The notes: generated from the letters alone by a model not told the origin. A stretch of 59,658 nucleotides of DNA from an uncultured Pelagibacteraceae bacterium (GCA_902541315.1 CACBQF010000002.1:89987-149644); one strand, 5' to 3'. Shown: positions 34,418 through 48,228, numbered from the stretch's first letter. Numbers and translations: made by a program.

Positions 34418-35548
34418 ATGAATATAAGAGAAAATATAAAAACATTGATAATTGAAAAACCACTTGAGTTAGACTGTGGTCGAACCATTAGTAAATTTCC
34501 TCTAGCATATGAGACCTATGGCAAATTAAATGAAAATAAGGATAATGCAATTTTAGTCTTTCACGCCTTAACAGGTGATCAATTTGTAACAGGTGTAAAT
34601 CCAATAACTAAAAAAGATGGATGGTGGTCTTATGCAGTAGGCCCAAAGAAATCTATCGACACAGATAAATATTTTGTAATTTGTGCTAATGTGATTGGTG
34701 GTTGCATGGGATCTTTTGGTCCAAGTCACGAAAATCCTGAAACAAAAAAAATATATGGAACAGATTTTCCAGTTATTACGATCAATGATATGGTAAACGC
34801 TCAAGTAAATTTATTAGATTTTTTTAATATTAAAAAGCTTTTTTCTGTAGTTGGTGGATCAATGGGAGGAATGCAGGTCTTACAATTTGTGAGTAATTTT
34901 CCAGACAAAGCTAAAACAGCTGTCCCTATTGCTTGCACATCTAGCCATTCAGCGCAAAATATTGCGTTCAATGAGCTTGGTAGACAAGCAATAACTGCTG
35001 ATCATAATTGGATGGATGGAAAATATAATTCTAAAAGGACGTTGCCAGATAAAGGGTTAGCTGTAGCAAGAATGGCTGCTCATATTACCTATTTATCTAA
35101 AAAGGGGCTTCAAGAAAAATTTGGTAGAAATCTCCAGGAAAGAGATGATCTTAAATTTGGATTTGATGCTGATTTTCAAATAGAAAGTTATTTACGTTAT
35201 CAAGGTTCAGTATTTGTAGATAGATTTGATGCTAACAGTTATCTTTATATAACTAGAGCAATGGATTATTTTGATTTGGTTAAACAATTTGATGGCAATC
35301 TATCAAACGCTTTTAAAAAAACCAAAACTAAATTTTTTATTATGTCTTTTACATCAGATTGGCTTTATCCAACTCAAGAGAATAAAGATATAGTTATTGC
35401 TTTAAACGCAATTGGTGCAAATGTAGGTTTTGTTGAAATAGATTCTGATAAAGGGCATGACTCCTTTTTACTAGAAGTTCCAGATTTTTTAAATGCACTC
35501 AAAAATTTTCTAGATAAATCTTATATAGAAAGTAATGATGAAAGCTGA
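34418..35548 (+). CDS. metX: Homoserine O-acetyltransferase (or succinyltransferase activity)
   Basis: A 376-residue alpha/beta-hydrolase-fold acyltransferase that activates homoserine for methionine synthesis. Seen: FHALTGDQFVTG, NVIGGCMGSFGPSHENP, the nucleophile elbow GGSMGGMQVL (Ser148), the Asp in SDWLYP and the His in DKGHDSFLLE, a complete triad. MetX-family members may use acetyl- or succinyl-CoA. It is under a SAM-II riboswitch and overlaps metW by 14 bases. Length is typical. Confidence 0.96.
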   Translation: MNIRENIKTLIIEKPLELDCGRTISKFPLAYETYGKLNENKDNAILVFHALTGDQFVTGVNPITKKDGWWSYAVGPKKSIDTDKYFVICANVIGGCMGSFGPSHENPETKKIYGTDFPVITINDMVNAQVNLLDFFNIKKLFSVVGGSMGGMQVLQFVSNFPDKAKTAVPIACTSSHSAQNIAFNELGRQAITADHNWMDGKYNSKRTLPDKGLAVARMAAHITYLSKKGLQEKFGRNLQERDDLKFGFDADFQIESYLRYQGSVFVDRFDANSYLYITRAMDYFDLVKQFDGNLSNAFKKTKTKFFIMSFTSDWLYPTQENKDIVIALNAIGANVGFVEIDSDKGHDSFLLEVPDFLNALKNFLDKSYIESNDES

Positions 35549-36134
35549 ATATAATTTTATTGCAAATATAATCGAAAAAAACTCAACTGTATTAGATGTT
35601 GGTTGTGATGACGGAACTTTGATGGAATTTTTGAAAAAAAATAAAAATGTAAATATAAGAGGAATTGAAATTTCTAAAGAAAAAGTTCAAATATGTATAG
35701 CTAAAGGATTGACAGTTATTGAGGGCAATGCAGAGCTTGACTTAAAGCAATTTCCAAAAAATTCTTTTGATTACGTTGTTTTGGGTCAGACACTGCAAGC
35801 TTTTATAAATCCAGAAATTGTCATTAAAGAACTTTTAAGAGTTGGCAAAAAAGCTATTGTGACTATTCCAAATTTTGGAAATTGGAAGGTAAGGTTAGAC
35901 TTACTTTTTAAAGGAACTATGCCAATTACAAGTTCACTACCTCATGAATGGTACAACACCCCAAATATTCATATGTGTACTATTAAAGATTTTGTAAAAT
36001 TTTCAGAGACTATGAACTTTAAAATTGTTAAATCTTTAGCCCTAATAAATAAAAATATTTCAAATATAAGTAAATCAAATATTTTTTTGAAAAATTTGTT
36101 AGGTGAGCTTGGAATATTTCTAATTGAAAAATAA
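35535..36134 (+). CDS. metW: Methionine biosynthesis protein MetW
   Basis: A 199-residue protein with a class I methyltransferase fold. The SAM-binding loop reads VLDVGCDDGTLMEFL; the conserved DYVVLGQTLQAF and SLPHEWYNTPNIHMCTIKDF segments identify MetW. It is nearly always found next to metX and is required for full MetX activity in several proteobacteria. Two tandem in-frame ATGs (35535, 35538) lie inside the metX 3' end, consistent with translational coupling. gloB starts directly after the stop. Confidence 0.93.
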   Translation: MMKAEYNFIANIIEKNSTVLDVGCDDGTLMEFLKKNKNVNIRGIEISKEKVQICIAKGLTVIEGNAELDLKQFPKNSFDYVVLGQTLQAFINPEIVIKELLRVGKKAIVTIPNFGNWKVRLDLLFKGTMPITSSLPHEWYNTPNIHMCTIKDFVKFSETMNFKIVKSLALINKNISNISKSNIFLKNLLGELGIFLIEK

Positions 36135-36854
36135 ATGAAAATACAAATTATTAAATGTCTTCAAGATAATTATAGTTACTTGATCATTGATGAAAATAAT
36201 CGGTCGGCTTGTATAGTTGACCCAAGTGAATCTGGACCGATAATTGATTTTATTGATAATAATAAGATAAATCTAAAATATATTTTGAATACCCATCACC
36301 ATCATGATCATATCGGTGGCAATCTTGAACTAAAAAAAAAATATAATTGCGATATAATTGGATTTAAAGATGATAGAGATCGAATTCCAGGAATAGATGT
36401 TCTCGTAGAAAGTAATCAAATCTGGCAAAAAGATAACTTTGAAGCAAAAATTTACCATACCCCAGGTCATACATCAGGCCATATCGCTTTTCATTTTTTT
36501 AAAGAAAAAATAATTTTTACAGGTGATACTTTATTTTCTTTAGGTTGTGGTAAAATCTTCGAGGGAACTTATGAGCAGATGTTTAATTCTTTAAAAATAT
36601 TTAAAAAATTACCTAAAGATACTCTGATTTATTGTGGTCATGAATATACACTAAAAAATTCGGAATTTTGTTTATTAAATGATCCAGACAACTTAAAGCT
36701 AAAAGAGAAAGTTTTAAAGATTAAAAAAAATCTAAAAGTTAATTCGCCAACTATTCCTTCTGTTTTAGATGAGGAATTAGAGTGTAATATATTTTTAAAA
36801 GCTGAGGATATTGAGAGTTTTTCAAAACTGAGAGATTTAAAGGATAATTTTTGA
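36135..36854 (+). CDS. gloB: Hydroxyacylglutathione hydrolase (glyoxalase II)
   Basis: A 239-residue metallo-beta-lactamase-fold hydrolase that releases D-lactate from S-lactoylglutathione. Metal ligands are clear: THHHHDHIGGN, the His in YHTPGHTSGHI, the Asp in FTGDTLFSLGCGK and His in YCGHEYT. The C-terminal half is the GloB-specific substrate domain but is shorter than in E. coli and ends in KAEDIESFSKLRDLKDN. It follows metW with no gap. The strong rplU promoter begins ten bases after its stop. Confidence 0.94.
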   Translation: MKIQIIKCLQDNYSYLIIDENNRSACIVDPSESGPIIDFIDNNKINLKYILNTHHHHDHIGGNLELKKKYNCDIIGFKDDRDRIPGIDVLVESNQIWQKDNFEAKIYHTPGHTSGHIAFHFFKEKIIFTGDTLFSLGCGKIFEGTYEQMFNSLKIFKKLPKDTLIYCGHEYTLKNSEFCLLNDPDNLKLKEKVLKIKKNLKVNSPTIPSVLDEELECNIFLKAEDIESFSKLRDLKDNF

Positions 36855-36864
36855 TTTATTGAGC

Positions 36865-36892
36865 TTGACTAAAGTTTCGCTCAGATTATATT
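36865..36892 (+). promoter_or_regulatory. Sigma70-type promoter for rplU-rpmA
   Basis: TTGACT (36865-36870), 16 bases, TATATT (36887-36892). Transcription would start around 36899, leaving a leader of about 19 bases before the rplU ATG. A five-base inverted repeat, TGAGC (36860-36864) and GCTCA (36879-36883), brackets the -35 box and may be chance. Confidence 0.7.
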
Positions 36893-36917
36893 GCGATTAT
36901 TAAAAATAGAGATCCCT

Positions 36918-37319
36918 ATGTCTTATGCAGTAATACAAACTGGTGGAAAACAATACAAAGTAGTGTCAGGTGAAATCCTAAAAATCGAGAGATTACCAAA
37001 TTCAAAACCAGATACTAAAATAGAATTTAAAGAAATTTTAGCTTACGGAAATGAAAGAGAGATCGAAATCGGGTCTCCTATGGTGCATGGTGCGAAAGTT
37101 GAAGCAAATCTAATTAAAAATAGCAAAAATAGAACTATTTTAATTTTTAAAAAAAGACGTAGACAAAATTCAAGAAGAAAGAATGGCCATAGACAACAAT
37201 ATTCTATGATCAGAATAAATAAGATTTTTTCAAAAGATGGTAAGATCTTATCTGAAGCTAAAGAAGTTTCTAAAGCAACAAAAACAGTAGCAAAGGATAC
37301 AAAGGAAAATAAAAAGTAA
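36918..37319 (+). CDS. rplU: Large ribosomal subunit protein bL21
   Basis: A 133-residue ribosomal protein binding 23S rRNA. MSYAVIQTGGKQYKVVSGEILKIERL is the family N-terminus and fixes the start at ATG 36918, with an AGAGA ribosome binding site; a TTG at 36891 in the same frame lies inside the promoter and is rejected. The RRRQNSRRKNGHRQQYSMIRI block is the RNA-binding core. A Lys/Ala/Thr-rich tail of about 30 residues (after about residue 104) extends beyond E. coli L21, as in many alphaproteobacteria. rpmA follows in the usual rplU-rpmA-obg order. Confidence 0.96.
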   Translation: MSYAVIQTGGKQYKVVSGEILKIERLPNSKPDTKIEFKEILAYGNEREIEIGSPMVHGAKVEANLIKNSKNRTILIFKKRRRQNSRRKNGHRQQYSMIRINKIFSKDGKILSEAKEVSKATKTVAKDTKENKK

Positions 37320-37328
37320 GGTAAAGTT

Positions 37329-37583
37329 ATGGCAACAAAAAAAGCAGGTGGATCATCAAGAAACGGGCGTGACAGTGCTGGACGAAGACTTGGTGTGAAA
37401 AAATATGGTGGAGAAACCGTGGTGCCAGGAAACATAATTGTAAGACAAAGAGGAACAAAAATTTTTCCAGGTGAAAACGTTGGTATGGGTAAAGACCATT
37501 CAATTTTTTCTGTTATTAAGGGCAAAGTTGTTTTTAAAAAAACTAAATCAGATAGAACTTTTGTTTCTGTAAAACCCAATTAA
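37329..37583 (+). CDS. rpmA: Large ribosomal subunit protein bL27
   Basis: An 84-residue ribosomal protein whose N-terminal tail reaches the peptidyl-transferase centre. [24 protein letters not shown] is diagnostic, as is the [15 protein letters not shown] block. It needs no N-terminal processing, unlike the Firmicutes form. The stop of rplU and an AAGG ribosome binding site overlap just before its ATG. Next comes a small hairpin and obg. Confidence 0.97.
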   Translation: MATKKAGGSSRNGRDSAGRRLGVKKYGGETVVPGNIIVRQRGTKIFPGENVGMGKDHSIFSVIKGKVVFKKTKSDRTFVSVKPN

Positions 37584-37584
37584 T

Positions 37585-39686
<2,102 letters not shown>

Positions 39687-39690
<4 letters not shown>

Positions 39691-40940
39691 TAAAAAAAAT
39701 TTTAACCAATATTGGGAAAAAATCAAAAAGTGCCTTGGCACATCAGGTGGATACTAAAAAGAAAAATAAAGTATTAATAGACTACTGTTCACTTATTAGA
39801 AAAAATCAAAAATTAATCATTAGTGCTAATAAGAGAGATGTTAATAGATCAATAAATAAGGGGGTTAAAAAGAACTTAATTGAACGTCTTATTTTAAATG
39901 AAAAAAAAATAGATAATATTATTAGTTCTATAAAATCTGTAATAAAACTCAAAGACCCAACAAATAGAGCTTTGGAGAATTGGAAGAGGCCAAATGGGTT
40001 AAATATTTCTAAGATCTCAATACCTATAGGAACAATTGCTATTATTTATGAGAGTAGGCCAAATGTTACCTCAGATGTAGCATCGTTATGCTTTAAATCT
40101 GGAAACCCAGTAATTTTAAGAGGTGGATCAGAGGCTTTTTTTTCAAATAAAATTTTGTCAAAGCTTTTTAGAGACTCATTAAAAAAAAATAATATTAACA
40201 AAAATTTTGTTCAATTTATTGACTCCACTAATAGAAATATTGTCGATTATCTATTAAGTAAAATGGATAAATATGTTGATGTAGTTATTCCGAGAGGAGG
40301 AAAAAATTTAGTAAAAAAAGTTCAGAAGTTGTCTAACTTACCAGTGATTGGTCATTTGGAAGGAGTATGTCATACTTATGTTGATAAGAACGCAAACTTA
40401 AACACAGCAAAAAAGATTATTTTTAATGCAAAATTAAGAAACACAGCAATTTGTGGGGCTACAGAAACGATTTTAGTTCATCAAAAAATCTTAAAAAAAT
40501 CATGTAACATAATTTTAAAACACTTAGAAGATCATGGATGTAAAATTATTGGAGACAACAGAATCAAAAAAAATTATAAAGGGAAAACTATTAGAGCTAC
40601 TAATAAAGATTGGTCAAAAGAATATTTGTCAGCTAAAGTTTCTGTAAAATGTGTCAGAGATATAAATGATGCAATCAATCATATTAATAAATATGGGACA
40701 ATGCACACTGACTCGATTATCACTATGAATAAGAAATCAGCAAAAAAATTTTTAAATGAAGTTAAAAGCTCAATTGCCATGCACAATACATCAACTCAAT
40801 TTGCAGATGGTGGAGAATTTGGGTTTGGTGGCGAAGTTGGTATTTCAACTAACAAACTTCCTCCAAGAGGCCCTGTTGGACTTAATCAACTAGTTTCTTA
40901 TAAGTATCAAATATCAAGTAATGGAAGAATAAGGAAATAA
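39687..40940 (+). CDS. proA: Glutamate-5-semialdehyde dehydrogenase (gamma-glutamyl phosphate reductase)
   Basis: A 417-residue NADPH-dependent enzyme, aldehyde dehydrogenase fold, second step of proline synthesis. Seen: IGTIAIIYESRPNVTSDVA, CFKSGNPVILRGGSEA, DVVIPRGGKNLV, and the catalytic Cys in LRNTAICGATETIL; the C-terminal FADGGEFGFGGEVGISTNKLPPRGP is diagnostic of ProA. The overlap with proB (four bases) implies a fixed ratio of the two enzymes, which channel the labile phosphate intermediate. nadD follows after one base. Confidence 0.96.
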
Positions 40941-40941
40941 T

Positions 40942-41460
40942 TTGAGATTTAAAAATAAAATAGGGGTTCTTGGTGGGTCTTTTGATCCTGCTCATGTTGG
41001 TCATTTAGCAATATCAAAAAAAGCTGTTAAAGAGTACAAATTAAAAAAAATAATTTGGGCAATTACTTTAAAAAATCCTTTAAAGAAAAAAAATAATACA
41101 AGCATTTCTAAAAGAATTCAAAGTTGTAAAAAGATCATAAAGTTAAATAATTTTATAAAAATAAAATTTTATGAAAAGATGATAAGATCTAATAAAACTG
41201 TTGACTTAATAAACTTTCTAAAAAGAACTACAAAAGCTGAAATTTATTTTCTAATGGGGGCAGATAATCTCATTAATTTTCACAAGTGGTATAAGTGGGA
41301 AGCTATTTCAAAAAAATGTAAAATTATTGTTTTTGATCGTCATGGCTATAAAAAAAAATCGTTAAATTCAGTCTCATATAAAAGATTAAATGGAAAAAGT
41401 TTAAAGTTCATTGAATTTAATAAAGTTAATATTTCATCTTCTAAATTAAGGAAAATTTGA
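40942..41460 (+). CDS. nadD: Nicotinate-mononucleotide adenylyltransferase
   Basis: A 172-residue enzyme that forms deamido-NAD from NaMN and ATP. The nucleotidyltransferase motif GVLGGSFDPAHVGHLAI lies near the N-terminus, with FLMGADNLINFHKWYKW and a C-terminal ISSSKLR (ISSTxIR-type) motif. The only start that keeps the full first strand is TTG at 40942, six bases after an AAGGA ribosome binding site; no ATG is available before the active-site loop. It is somewhat short at the C-terminus versus E. coli NadD (213 residues). Confidence 0.92.
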   Translation: MRFKNKIGVLGGSFDPAHVGHLAISKKAVKEYKLKKIIWAITLKNPLKKKNNTSISKRIQSCKKIIKLNNFIKIKFYEKMIRSNKTVDLINFLKRTTKAEIYFLMGADNLINFHKWYKWEAISKKCKIIVFDRHGYKKKSLNSVSYKRLNGKSLKFIEFNKVNISSSKLRKI

Positions 41461-41477
41461 TAAGGTAAATATAATTA

Positions 41478-41828
41478 ATGGATAAAATCTTAAGCTTAAA
41501 AAAAATTATCATCGAAACTCTCGACATAAATAAAGCTCAAGACATTGTAAGTATAGACTTAAAAGATAAAAGTTCTATGGCTGATTATATGATTATAGCT
41601 AGTGGAACTTCATCTAGACATATTCAGGCTTTGTCTGAGCAAGTTTTAAAAAAACTTAAAGATAGTGGAATAAAAGACTCTAAAATTGAAGGTAAAGATA
41701 GTAATGAATGGAAACTGGTAGATGGTATTGATCTTATTGTACATATTTTTCACCCAGAAAAAAGAAGTTTTTATGAACTTGAAAAGATGTGGTCTGAGCT
41801 GATACCTAAAGAAAAATTAATTATATGA
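41478..41828 (+). CDS. rsfS: Ribosomal silencing factor RsfS
   Basis: A 116-residue Iojap-family protein that binds L14 and blocks subunit joining when nutrients are low. Seen: the ADYMIIASGTSSRHIQALSEQV block, then EGKDSNEWKLVDGIDLIVHIFHPEKRSFYELEKMW, both highly conserved. The next gene in many proteobacteria is rlmH; here ctpA overlaps the stop by four bases instead. Confidence 0.95.
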   Translation: MDKILSLKKIIIETLDINKAQDIVSIDLKDKSSMADYMIIASGTSSRHIQALSEQVLKKLKDSGIKDSKIEGKDSNEWKLVDGIDLIVHIFHPEKRSFYELEKMWSELIPKEKLII

Positions 41829-42970
41829 AAAAAAAAGCTATACTAAACTTTTTAACTTTTATTTTAATTTTATCTTTATTTGGTCAAAAAGTAATTTCTT
41901 CTGAAAACGAAATATACAAAAAAATAGATGTTTTCGGCGAGGTTTTAGAAAAAATTAATAAGGAATACGTTGATGAAATTAATCAATCCGACAGTATGGA
42001 CTCTGCTATTAACGGTTTGCTTCAATCTTTAGATCCATATTCAGGCTACATGTCACCAGAAATTTTTAACGAAATGCAAACTGAAACAAGTGGTGAATTT
42101 GGGGGGCTTGGTATTGAAGTTACAATGGAGTCGGGAGTTGTAAAAGTTATCTCTCCAATAGATGATACACCTGCGTCTAGAGCAGGAATAAAAGCTGGAG
42201 ATTATATCGTTAAGATCAATGACACCCAAGTACAAGGTAAATCTTTGAGTGAAGCAGTCGAGTTAATGAGAGGGCCCGTAGGATCTGCTATTGAATTAAC
42301 AATAAGAAGACGAGGAGAGAAAAAAGCTTTAACTTTTAATGTCACAAGAGAAATAATTCAAATCAAATCAGTAAAAGCAGAATTACTAGAAAAAAACATT
42401 GGGTATATACGACTAACTTCCTTTAATGAAAATAGTGCCGGACAAATAAAAAAAGCAATCAATAAATTTGAAAAAAATAAAAATTTAAACTCTTACATTT
42501 TAGACTTAAGAAATAATCCAGGTGGATTATTATCACAAGCTATAAAAATTTCTGATTTCTTTTTGGATAATGGTGAGATTGTCTCTACAAAAAGTAGACA
42601 ACAGTCAGAAAATCGAAAATGGTTTGCAAAAAAAGGAGATCTTACTAAAGGAAAAACTATTCTTGTTTTAATAAATTATGGCTCTGCCTCTGCTTCTGAA
42701 ATTGTAGCTGGAGCTTTAAAAGATCATAAAAGAGCGATTTTGATCGGTGAAAATAGTTATGGGAAAGGATCTGTTCAATCTATTATTCCTCTAAAAAATA
42801 AAGGGGCTATAAGATTAACTGTAGCCAAGTATTATTTGCCTTCAGGCAAATCTATTTCTGAAGTAGGTGTGTCACCTGACATTGAAATCGATGAGCAAAG
42901 TGATGATTTTAAAATTAAAACTGAAACCGACAATCAATTGAATTACGCGATCAAATTGCTTAATGGTTGA
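41825..42970 (+). CDS. ctpA: S41-family C-terminal processing peptidase
   Basis: A 381-residue periplasmic protease. An N-terminal signal sequence (about 1-25, cleavage near SSE) leads to a short helical domain, a PDZ domain (about 85-170; EFGGLGIEV...VVKVISPIDDTPASRAGIKAGDYIVKI) and the S41 catalytic domain with the nucleophile Ser in GSASASEIVAGAL and Lys in SYGKGSVQSIIPL. It trims C-termini of envelope proteins and can control peptidoglycan hydrolases. ATGA coupling with rsfS. It is shorter than other CtpA proteins (about 430-450), mostly at the C-terminus. Confidence 0.94.
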   Translation: MKKKAILNFLTFILILSLFGQKVISSENEIYKKIDVFGEVLEKINKEYVDEINQSDSMDSAINGLLQSLDPYSGYMSPEIFNEMQTETSGEFGGLGIEVTMESGVVKVISPIDDTPASRAGIKAGDYIVKINDTQVQGKSLSEAVELMRGPVGSAIELTIRRRGEKKALTFNVTREIIQIKSVKAELLEKNIGYIRLTSFNENSAGQIKKAINKFEKNKNLNSYILDLRNNPGGLLSQAIKISDFFLDNGEIVSTKSRQQSENRKWFAKKGDLTKGKTILVLINYGSASASEIVAGALKDHKRAILIGENSYGKGSVQSIIPLKNKGAIRLTVAKYYLPSGKSISEVGVSPDIEIDEQSDDFKIKTETDNQLNYAIKLLNG

Positions 42971-43448
42971 AATTCAGGAAAAATATAAAAATCTACCTTA
43001 CAGAGTAGGTGTTGGCATAATTGTCTTAAATAAAGAAAATAAAATTTTTGTGGCAAAAAGAATTGACAATCCGAAAGGTTTTTGGCAAATGCCACAAGGA
43101 GGTGTTGATGAAGGTGAAGATTTTTTATCTGCTGCCTACAGAGAGCTAGAAGAAGAAACTAGTATTAAAAACGTCGAATTAATAACTGAAATTGATGAAA
43201 TAACCACTTATGAACTACCAAACCATCTTCTAGGTAAAATTTGGAAAGGTAAATTTAAAGGGCAGAAACAAAAATGGTTTTTAATGAGATATCTTGGTAG
43301 TGATAATGAAATTAATATCAACACAAGCAAACCAGAATTTTTTGAATGGAAGTGGATAGAACTAGATTCTATTACGGAGATAGTTGTAAGTTTCAAACTT
43401 AATGTTTACAAGATACTTCAAAAAAAATTAGAAAAGATTATTAATTAA
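42963..43448 (+). CDS. rppH: RNA pyrophosphohydrolase (Nudix)
   Basis: A 161-residue Nudix hydrolase that removes pyrophosphate from 5' mRNA ends, starting decay, or cleaves dinucleoside polyphosphates. Seen: YRVGVGIIVLNKENKIFVAKR, WQMPQGGVDEGEDFLSAAYRELEEETSI (the Nudix box, with preceding WQMPQGG, typical of RppH), and the FEWKWIELDSI block. It overlaps ctpA by eight bases and atpC (convergent) by eight bases. Position behind ctpA is the usual alphaproteobacterial order. Confidence 0.94.
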   Translation: MVEIQEKYKNLPYRVGVGIIVLNKENKIFVAKRIDNPKGFWQMPQGGVDEGEDFLSAAYRELEEETSIKNVELITEIDEITTYELPNHLLGKIWKGKFKGQKQKWFLMRYLGSDNEININTSKPEFFEWKWIELDSITEIVVSFKLNVYKILQKKLEKIIN

Positions 43449-43832
43449 TAGTTCTTAAAACTTCAATTTTCTGATCAATTAAGAATTTTGCTTGATCGCT
43501 TATGTTGTCTTTAGCTGTCTCTTCTTCCGCAACTCTCAACATTTCATCTATTTTGCTTTTTTCTATATCATTAATATCGAAAATTGAGCTGGTAAGAATT
43601 GATAGATTGTTATTTTTGAATTCAATTATCCCATCTTCAACATAATATTTTTCTTCGCCTAATTTGGAATAAGTTTTTATTATACCAGGTTTTAAAAAAG
43701 AAATTATAGATATATGGTCCTTGAGTATTCCCATCTCCCCCTCAAATGCTGGTACTACTACTTCAGTTACATCTTCTTTTGAAAGAAAAGATTTTTCTGG
43801 ATTGACTACTTCAAGTTTAAACTCTTCACTCA

Positions 43833-43833
<1 letters not shown>
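43441..43833 (-). CDS. atpC: F1 ATP synthase subunit epsilon
   Basis: A 130-residue central stalk subunit. The N-terminal beta-sandwich is recognised from FKLEVVNPEKSFLSKEDVTEVVVPAFEGEMGILKDHISIISFLKPG. The C-terminal helical hairpin follows. Its ATG overlaps the atpD stop by one base (TAATG). Last gene of the atpHAGDC operon; the 3' end overlaps rppH. Confidence 0.95.
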
Positions 43834-46126
<2,293 letters not shown>

Positions 46127-46133
46127 AAATATT

Positions 46134-47669
46134 TTACGAATTAAATGTTTGTTTTAGCTGTTTTATTACCTCTACTAATTTTTGTTCAGAGTCTTCCTCA
46201 AGCTTGCCTGAACTTAAAATAGAATCTATGATTTCTGGCTTTTCAGATTTACATTTTTCAATTATTTTATTTTCAAAATTTGCAATTTCTCTTAGCTCTA
46301 TGTCATCTAGATAACCTTTAACACCACAAAAAACTGAAATTACTTGCTCAGCCACAGTCATTGGAGAATATTGTTTTTGTTTAAGTAACTCTGTAAGCTT
46401 TGATCCTCTATTAAGTAGTTGTTGAGTTGATGCGTCTAAGTCAGAGCCAAATTGCGCAAAAGCTGCCATTTCTCTATATTGTGCCAATTCCAGTTTCATT
46501 GAACCAGAAACTTTTTTCATAGCTTTTGTTTGTGCTGCAGATCCAACTCTTGAAACTGAAAGCCCAACATTTATAGCTGGTCTTATACCTTGATTAAAAA
46601 GTTCAGTTTCCAAAAAGATTTGTCCATCCGTTATAGAAATCACATTTGTAGGTATATATGCGGATACATCACCACCTTGTGTCTCTATAATTGGTAGTGC
46701 TGTTAAAGAACCTCCACCATGCTCGTCACTTAATTTTGCTGCTCTTTCAAGTAATCTACTATGAAGGTAAAAAACATCTCCAGGATATGCCTCTCTCCCT
46801 GGTGGCCTTCTTAAAATTAGGGACATTTGTCTATAAGCTACAGCTTGCTTTGAAAGATCATCATAAATTATTAGTGCGTGCATTCCATTGTCTCTGAAAT
46901 ACTCACCCATAGCACAACCAGTGTACGGGGCTAAAAATTGCAAAGGAGCTGAGTCTGATGCTGTTGCAGCAACAATAGTCGTATATTCCATTGCTCCAGC
47001 TTCTTCTAAAGTTTTTTGAATTTGTCTAACAGTTGATCTTTTTTGGCCCACAGCTACATAAATGCAATATAATTTTTGTTTTTCATCACCTGACTCATTA
47101 ATTTTCTTTTGATTAATGATTGCGTCAACTGCAACTGCTGTTTTGCCTGTTTGTCTATCTCCGATAATTAATTCTCTTTGTCCTCTTCCAATTGGCACTA
47201 AGCTATCGATAGATTTTAAGCCAGTCTGCATTGGTTCACTAACAGATTGACGAGGAATGATACCTGGTGCCTTTACCTCAACCCTACTTTTCTTAATACC
47301 CTTATCTAAAGCACCCTTTCCATCGATTGGATTTCCTAGCCCGTCTACTACTCGTCCCAATAAATCTTTTCCTACTGGAGTGTCAACAATACTTCCTGTT
47401 CTCTTAACTATATCGCCTTCTTTAATATTTCTGTCATCACCAAAAATAACAACTCCAACATTTTCACTTTCTAAATTAAGTGCCATACCTTTTGAACCAT
47501 CAGTGAACTCAACCATTTCACCAGCTTGAACGTTATCCAGTCCGTAAATTCTTGCAATACCGTCTCCTACTGATAGAACTTGTCCTACTTCAGACACCTC
47601 TGCCTTTTCACCAAAATTTTTAATTTGCTCTTTTAATATTTTTGTTACTTCTGAGGGATTTATTTCCAT
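46134..47669 (-). CDS. atpA: F1 ATP synthase subunit alpha
   Basis: A 511-residue non-catalytic nucleotide-binding subunit. Walker [16 protein letters not shown], then [69 protein letters not shown], and the Arg-finger region [10 protein letters not shown] are present. N-terminal [16 protein letters not shown] binds the delta subunit. Spacing to atpH is one base. Confidence 0.98.
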   Translation of the reverse strand: MEINPSEVTKILKEQIKNFGEKAEVSEVGQVLSVGDGIARIYGLDNVQAGEMVEFTDGSKGMALNLESENVGVVIFGDDRNIKEGDIVKRTGSIVDTPVGKDLLGRVVDGLGNPIDGKGALDKGIKKSRVEVKAPGIIPRQSVSEPMQTGLKSIDSLVPIGRGQRELIIGDRQTGKTAVAVDAIINQKKINESGDEKQKLYCIYVAVGQKRSTVRQIQKTLEEAGAMEYTTIVAATASDSAPLQFLAPYTGCAMGEYFRDNGMHALIIYDDLSKQAVAYRQMSLILRRPPGREAYPGDVFYLHSRLLERAAKLSDEHGGGSLTALPIIETQGGDVSAYIPTNVISITDGQIFLETELFNQGIRPAINVGLSVSRVGSAAQTKAMKKVSGSMKLELAQYREMAAFAQFGSDLDASTQQLLNRGSKLTELLKQKQYSPMTVAEQVISVFCGVKGYLDDIELREIANFENKIIEKCKSEKPEIIDSILSSGKLEEDSEQKLVEVIKQLKQTFNS

Positions 47670-47670
47670 A

Positions 47671-48228
47671 TTATGCCTTCATCATTTTATTTTCTATTTG
47701 TTGTAATTTATTTTTAATTGAGGTGTCAATCATTGTGCTACCTACTTGTACAATTAATCCTCCGATTAAACTTTCATCATATTTATAATCTAATTTTATC
47801 TTTGAAGTAAAATGTTTAGATAACTCATCTTTGATATTATTTATTTCATCATTTGAAAGTTTTTTTGCTGACCTAATTTCTGTTTTTAACTCTCCTCTCT
47901 TTTCTGAGCAAATTTCAATAAAATTATTTAATATTTGCTCTATAAAAAAAAATCGTCTTTTAGTTACTAAGAAATTTGTGAAATTTTTTAATAAATTTTC
48001 AATTTCCAAGTAGTCAAATATTTTGTTAATTGCATTTATTAATTCGTTCCGACTTACTGTTGGATCTTTAATTAAGTTATTAAAATCAACACTTGTCTCA
48101 ATCAAATTCAAGATTGATACTGAATTCGTCTCTATTTTAGAAAGCAGGTTTGACTCTTCTGCTAATTCATACAAAGCTAAAGAATATCTGTTAGCTGAAG
48201 TGTTAGAAAAACCTTTATTTTTGCTCAA
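47671..48228 (-). CDS. atpH: F1 ATP synthase subunit delta
   Basis: A 185-residue stator subunit linking F1 to the b subunits. The N-terminal [17 protein letters not shown] helix and the C-terminal [33 protein letters not shown] block are diagnostic. Translation appears to begin at a TTG (48228); no ATG lies upstream in frame before the conserved helix and AAAGGTG precedes it as ribosome binding site. First gene of the operon atpHAGDC. Confidence 0.93.
   Translation of the reverse strand: MSKNKGFSNTSANRYSLALYELAEESNLLSKIETNSVSILNLIETSVDFNNLIKDPTVSRNELINAINKIFDYLEIENLLKNFTNFLVTKRRFFFIEQILNNFIEICSEKRGELKTEIRSAKKLSNDEINNIKDELSKHFTSKIKLDYKYDESLIGGLIVQVGSTMIDTSIKNKLQQIENKMMKA

Noticed and set aside
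36891-36917. Longer rplU with nine extra residues from TTG 36891
   Set aside because: The TTG falls within the promoter -10 region; the L21 family begins at MSYAVIQTGG with a ribosome binding site before ATG 36918.
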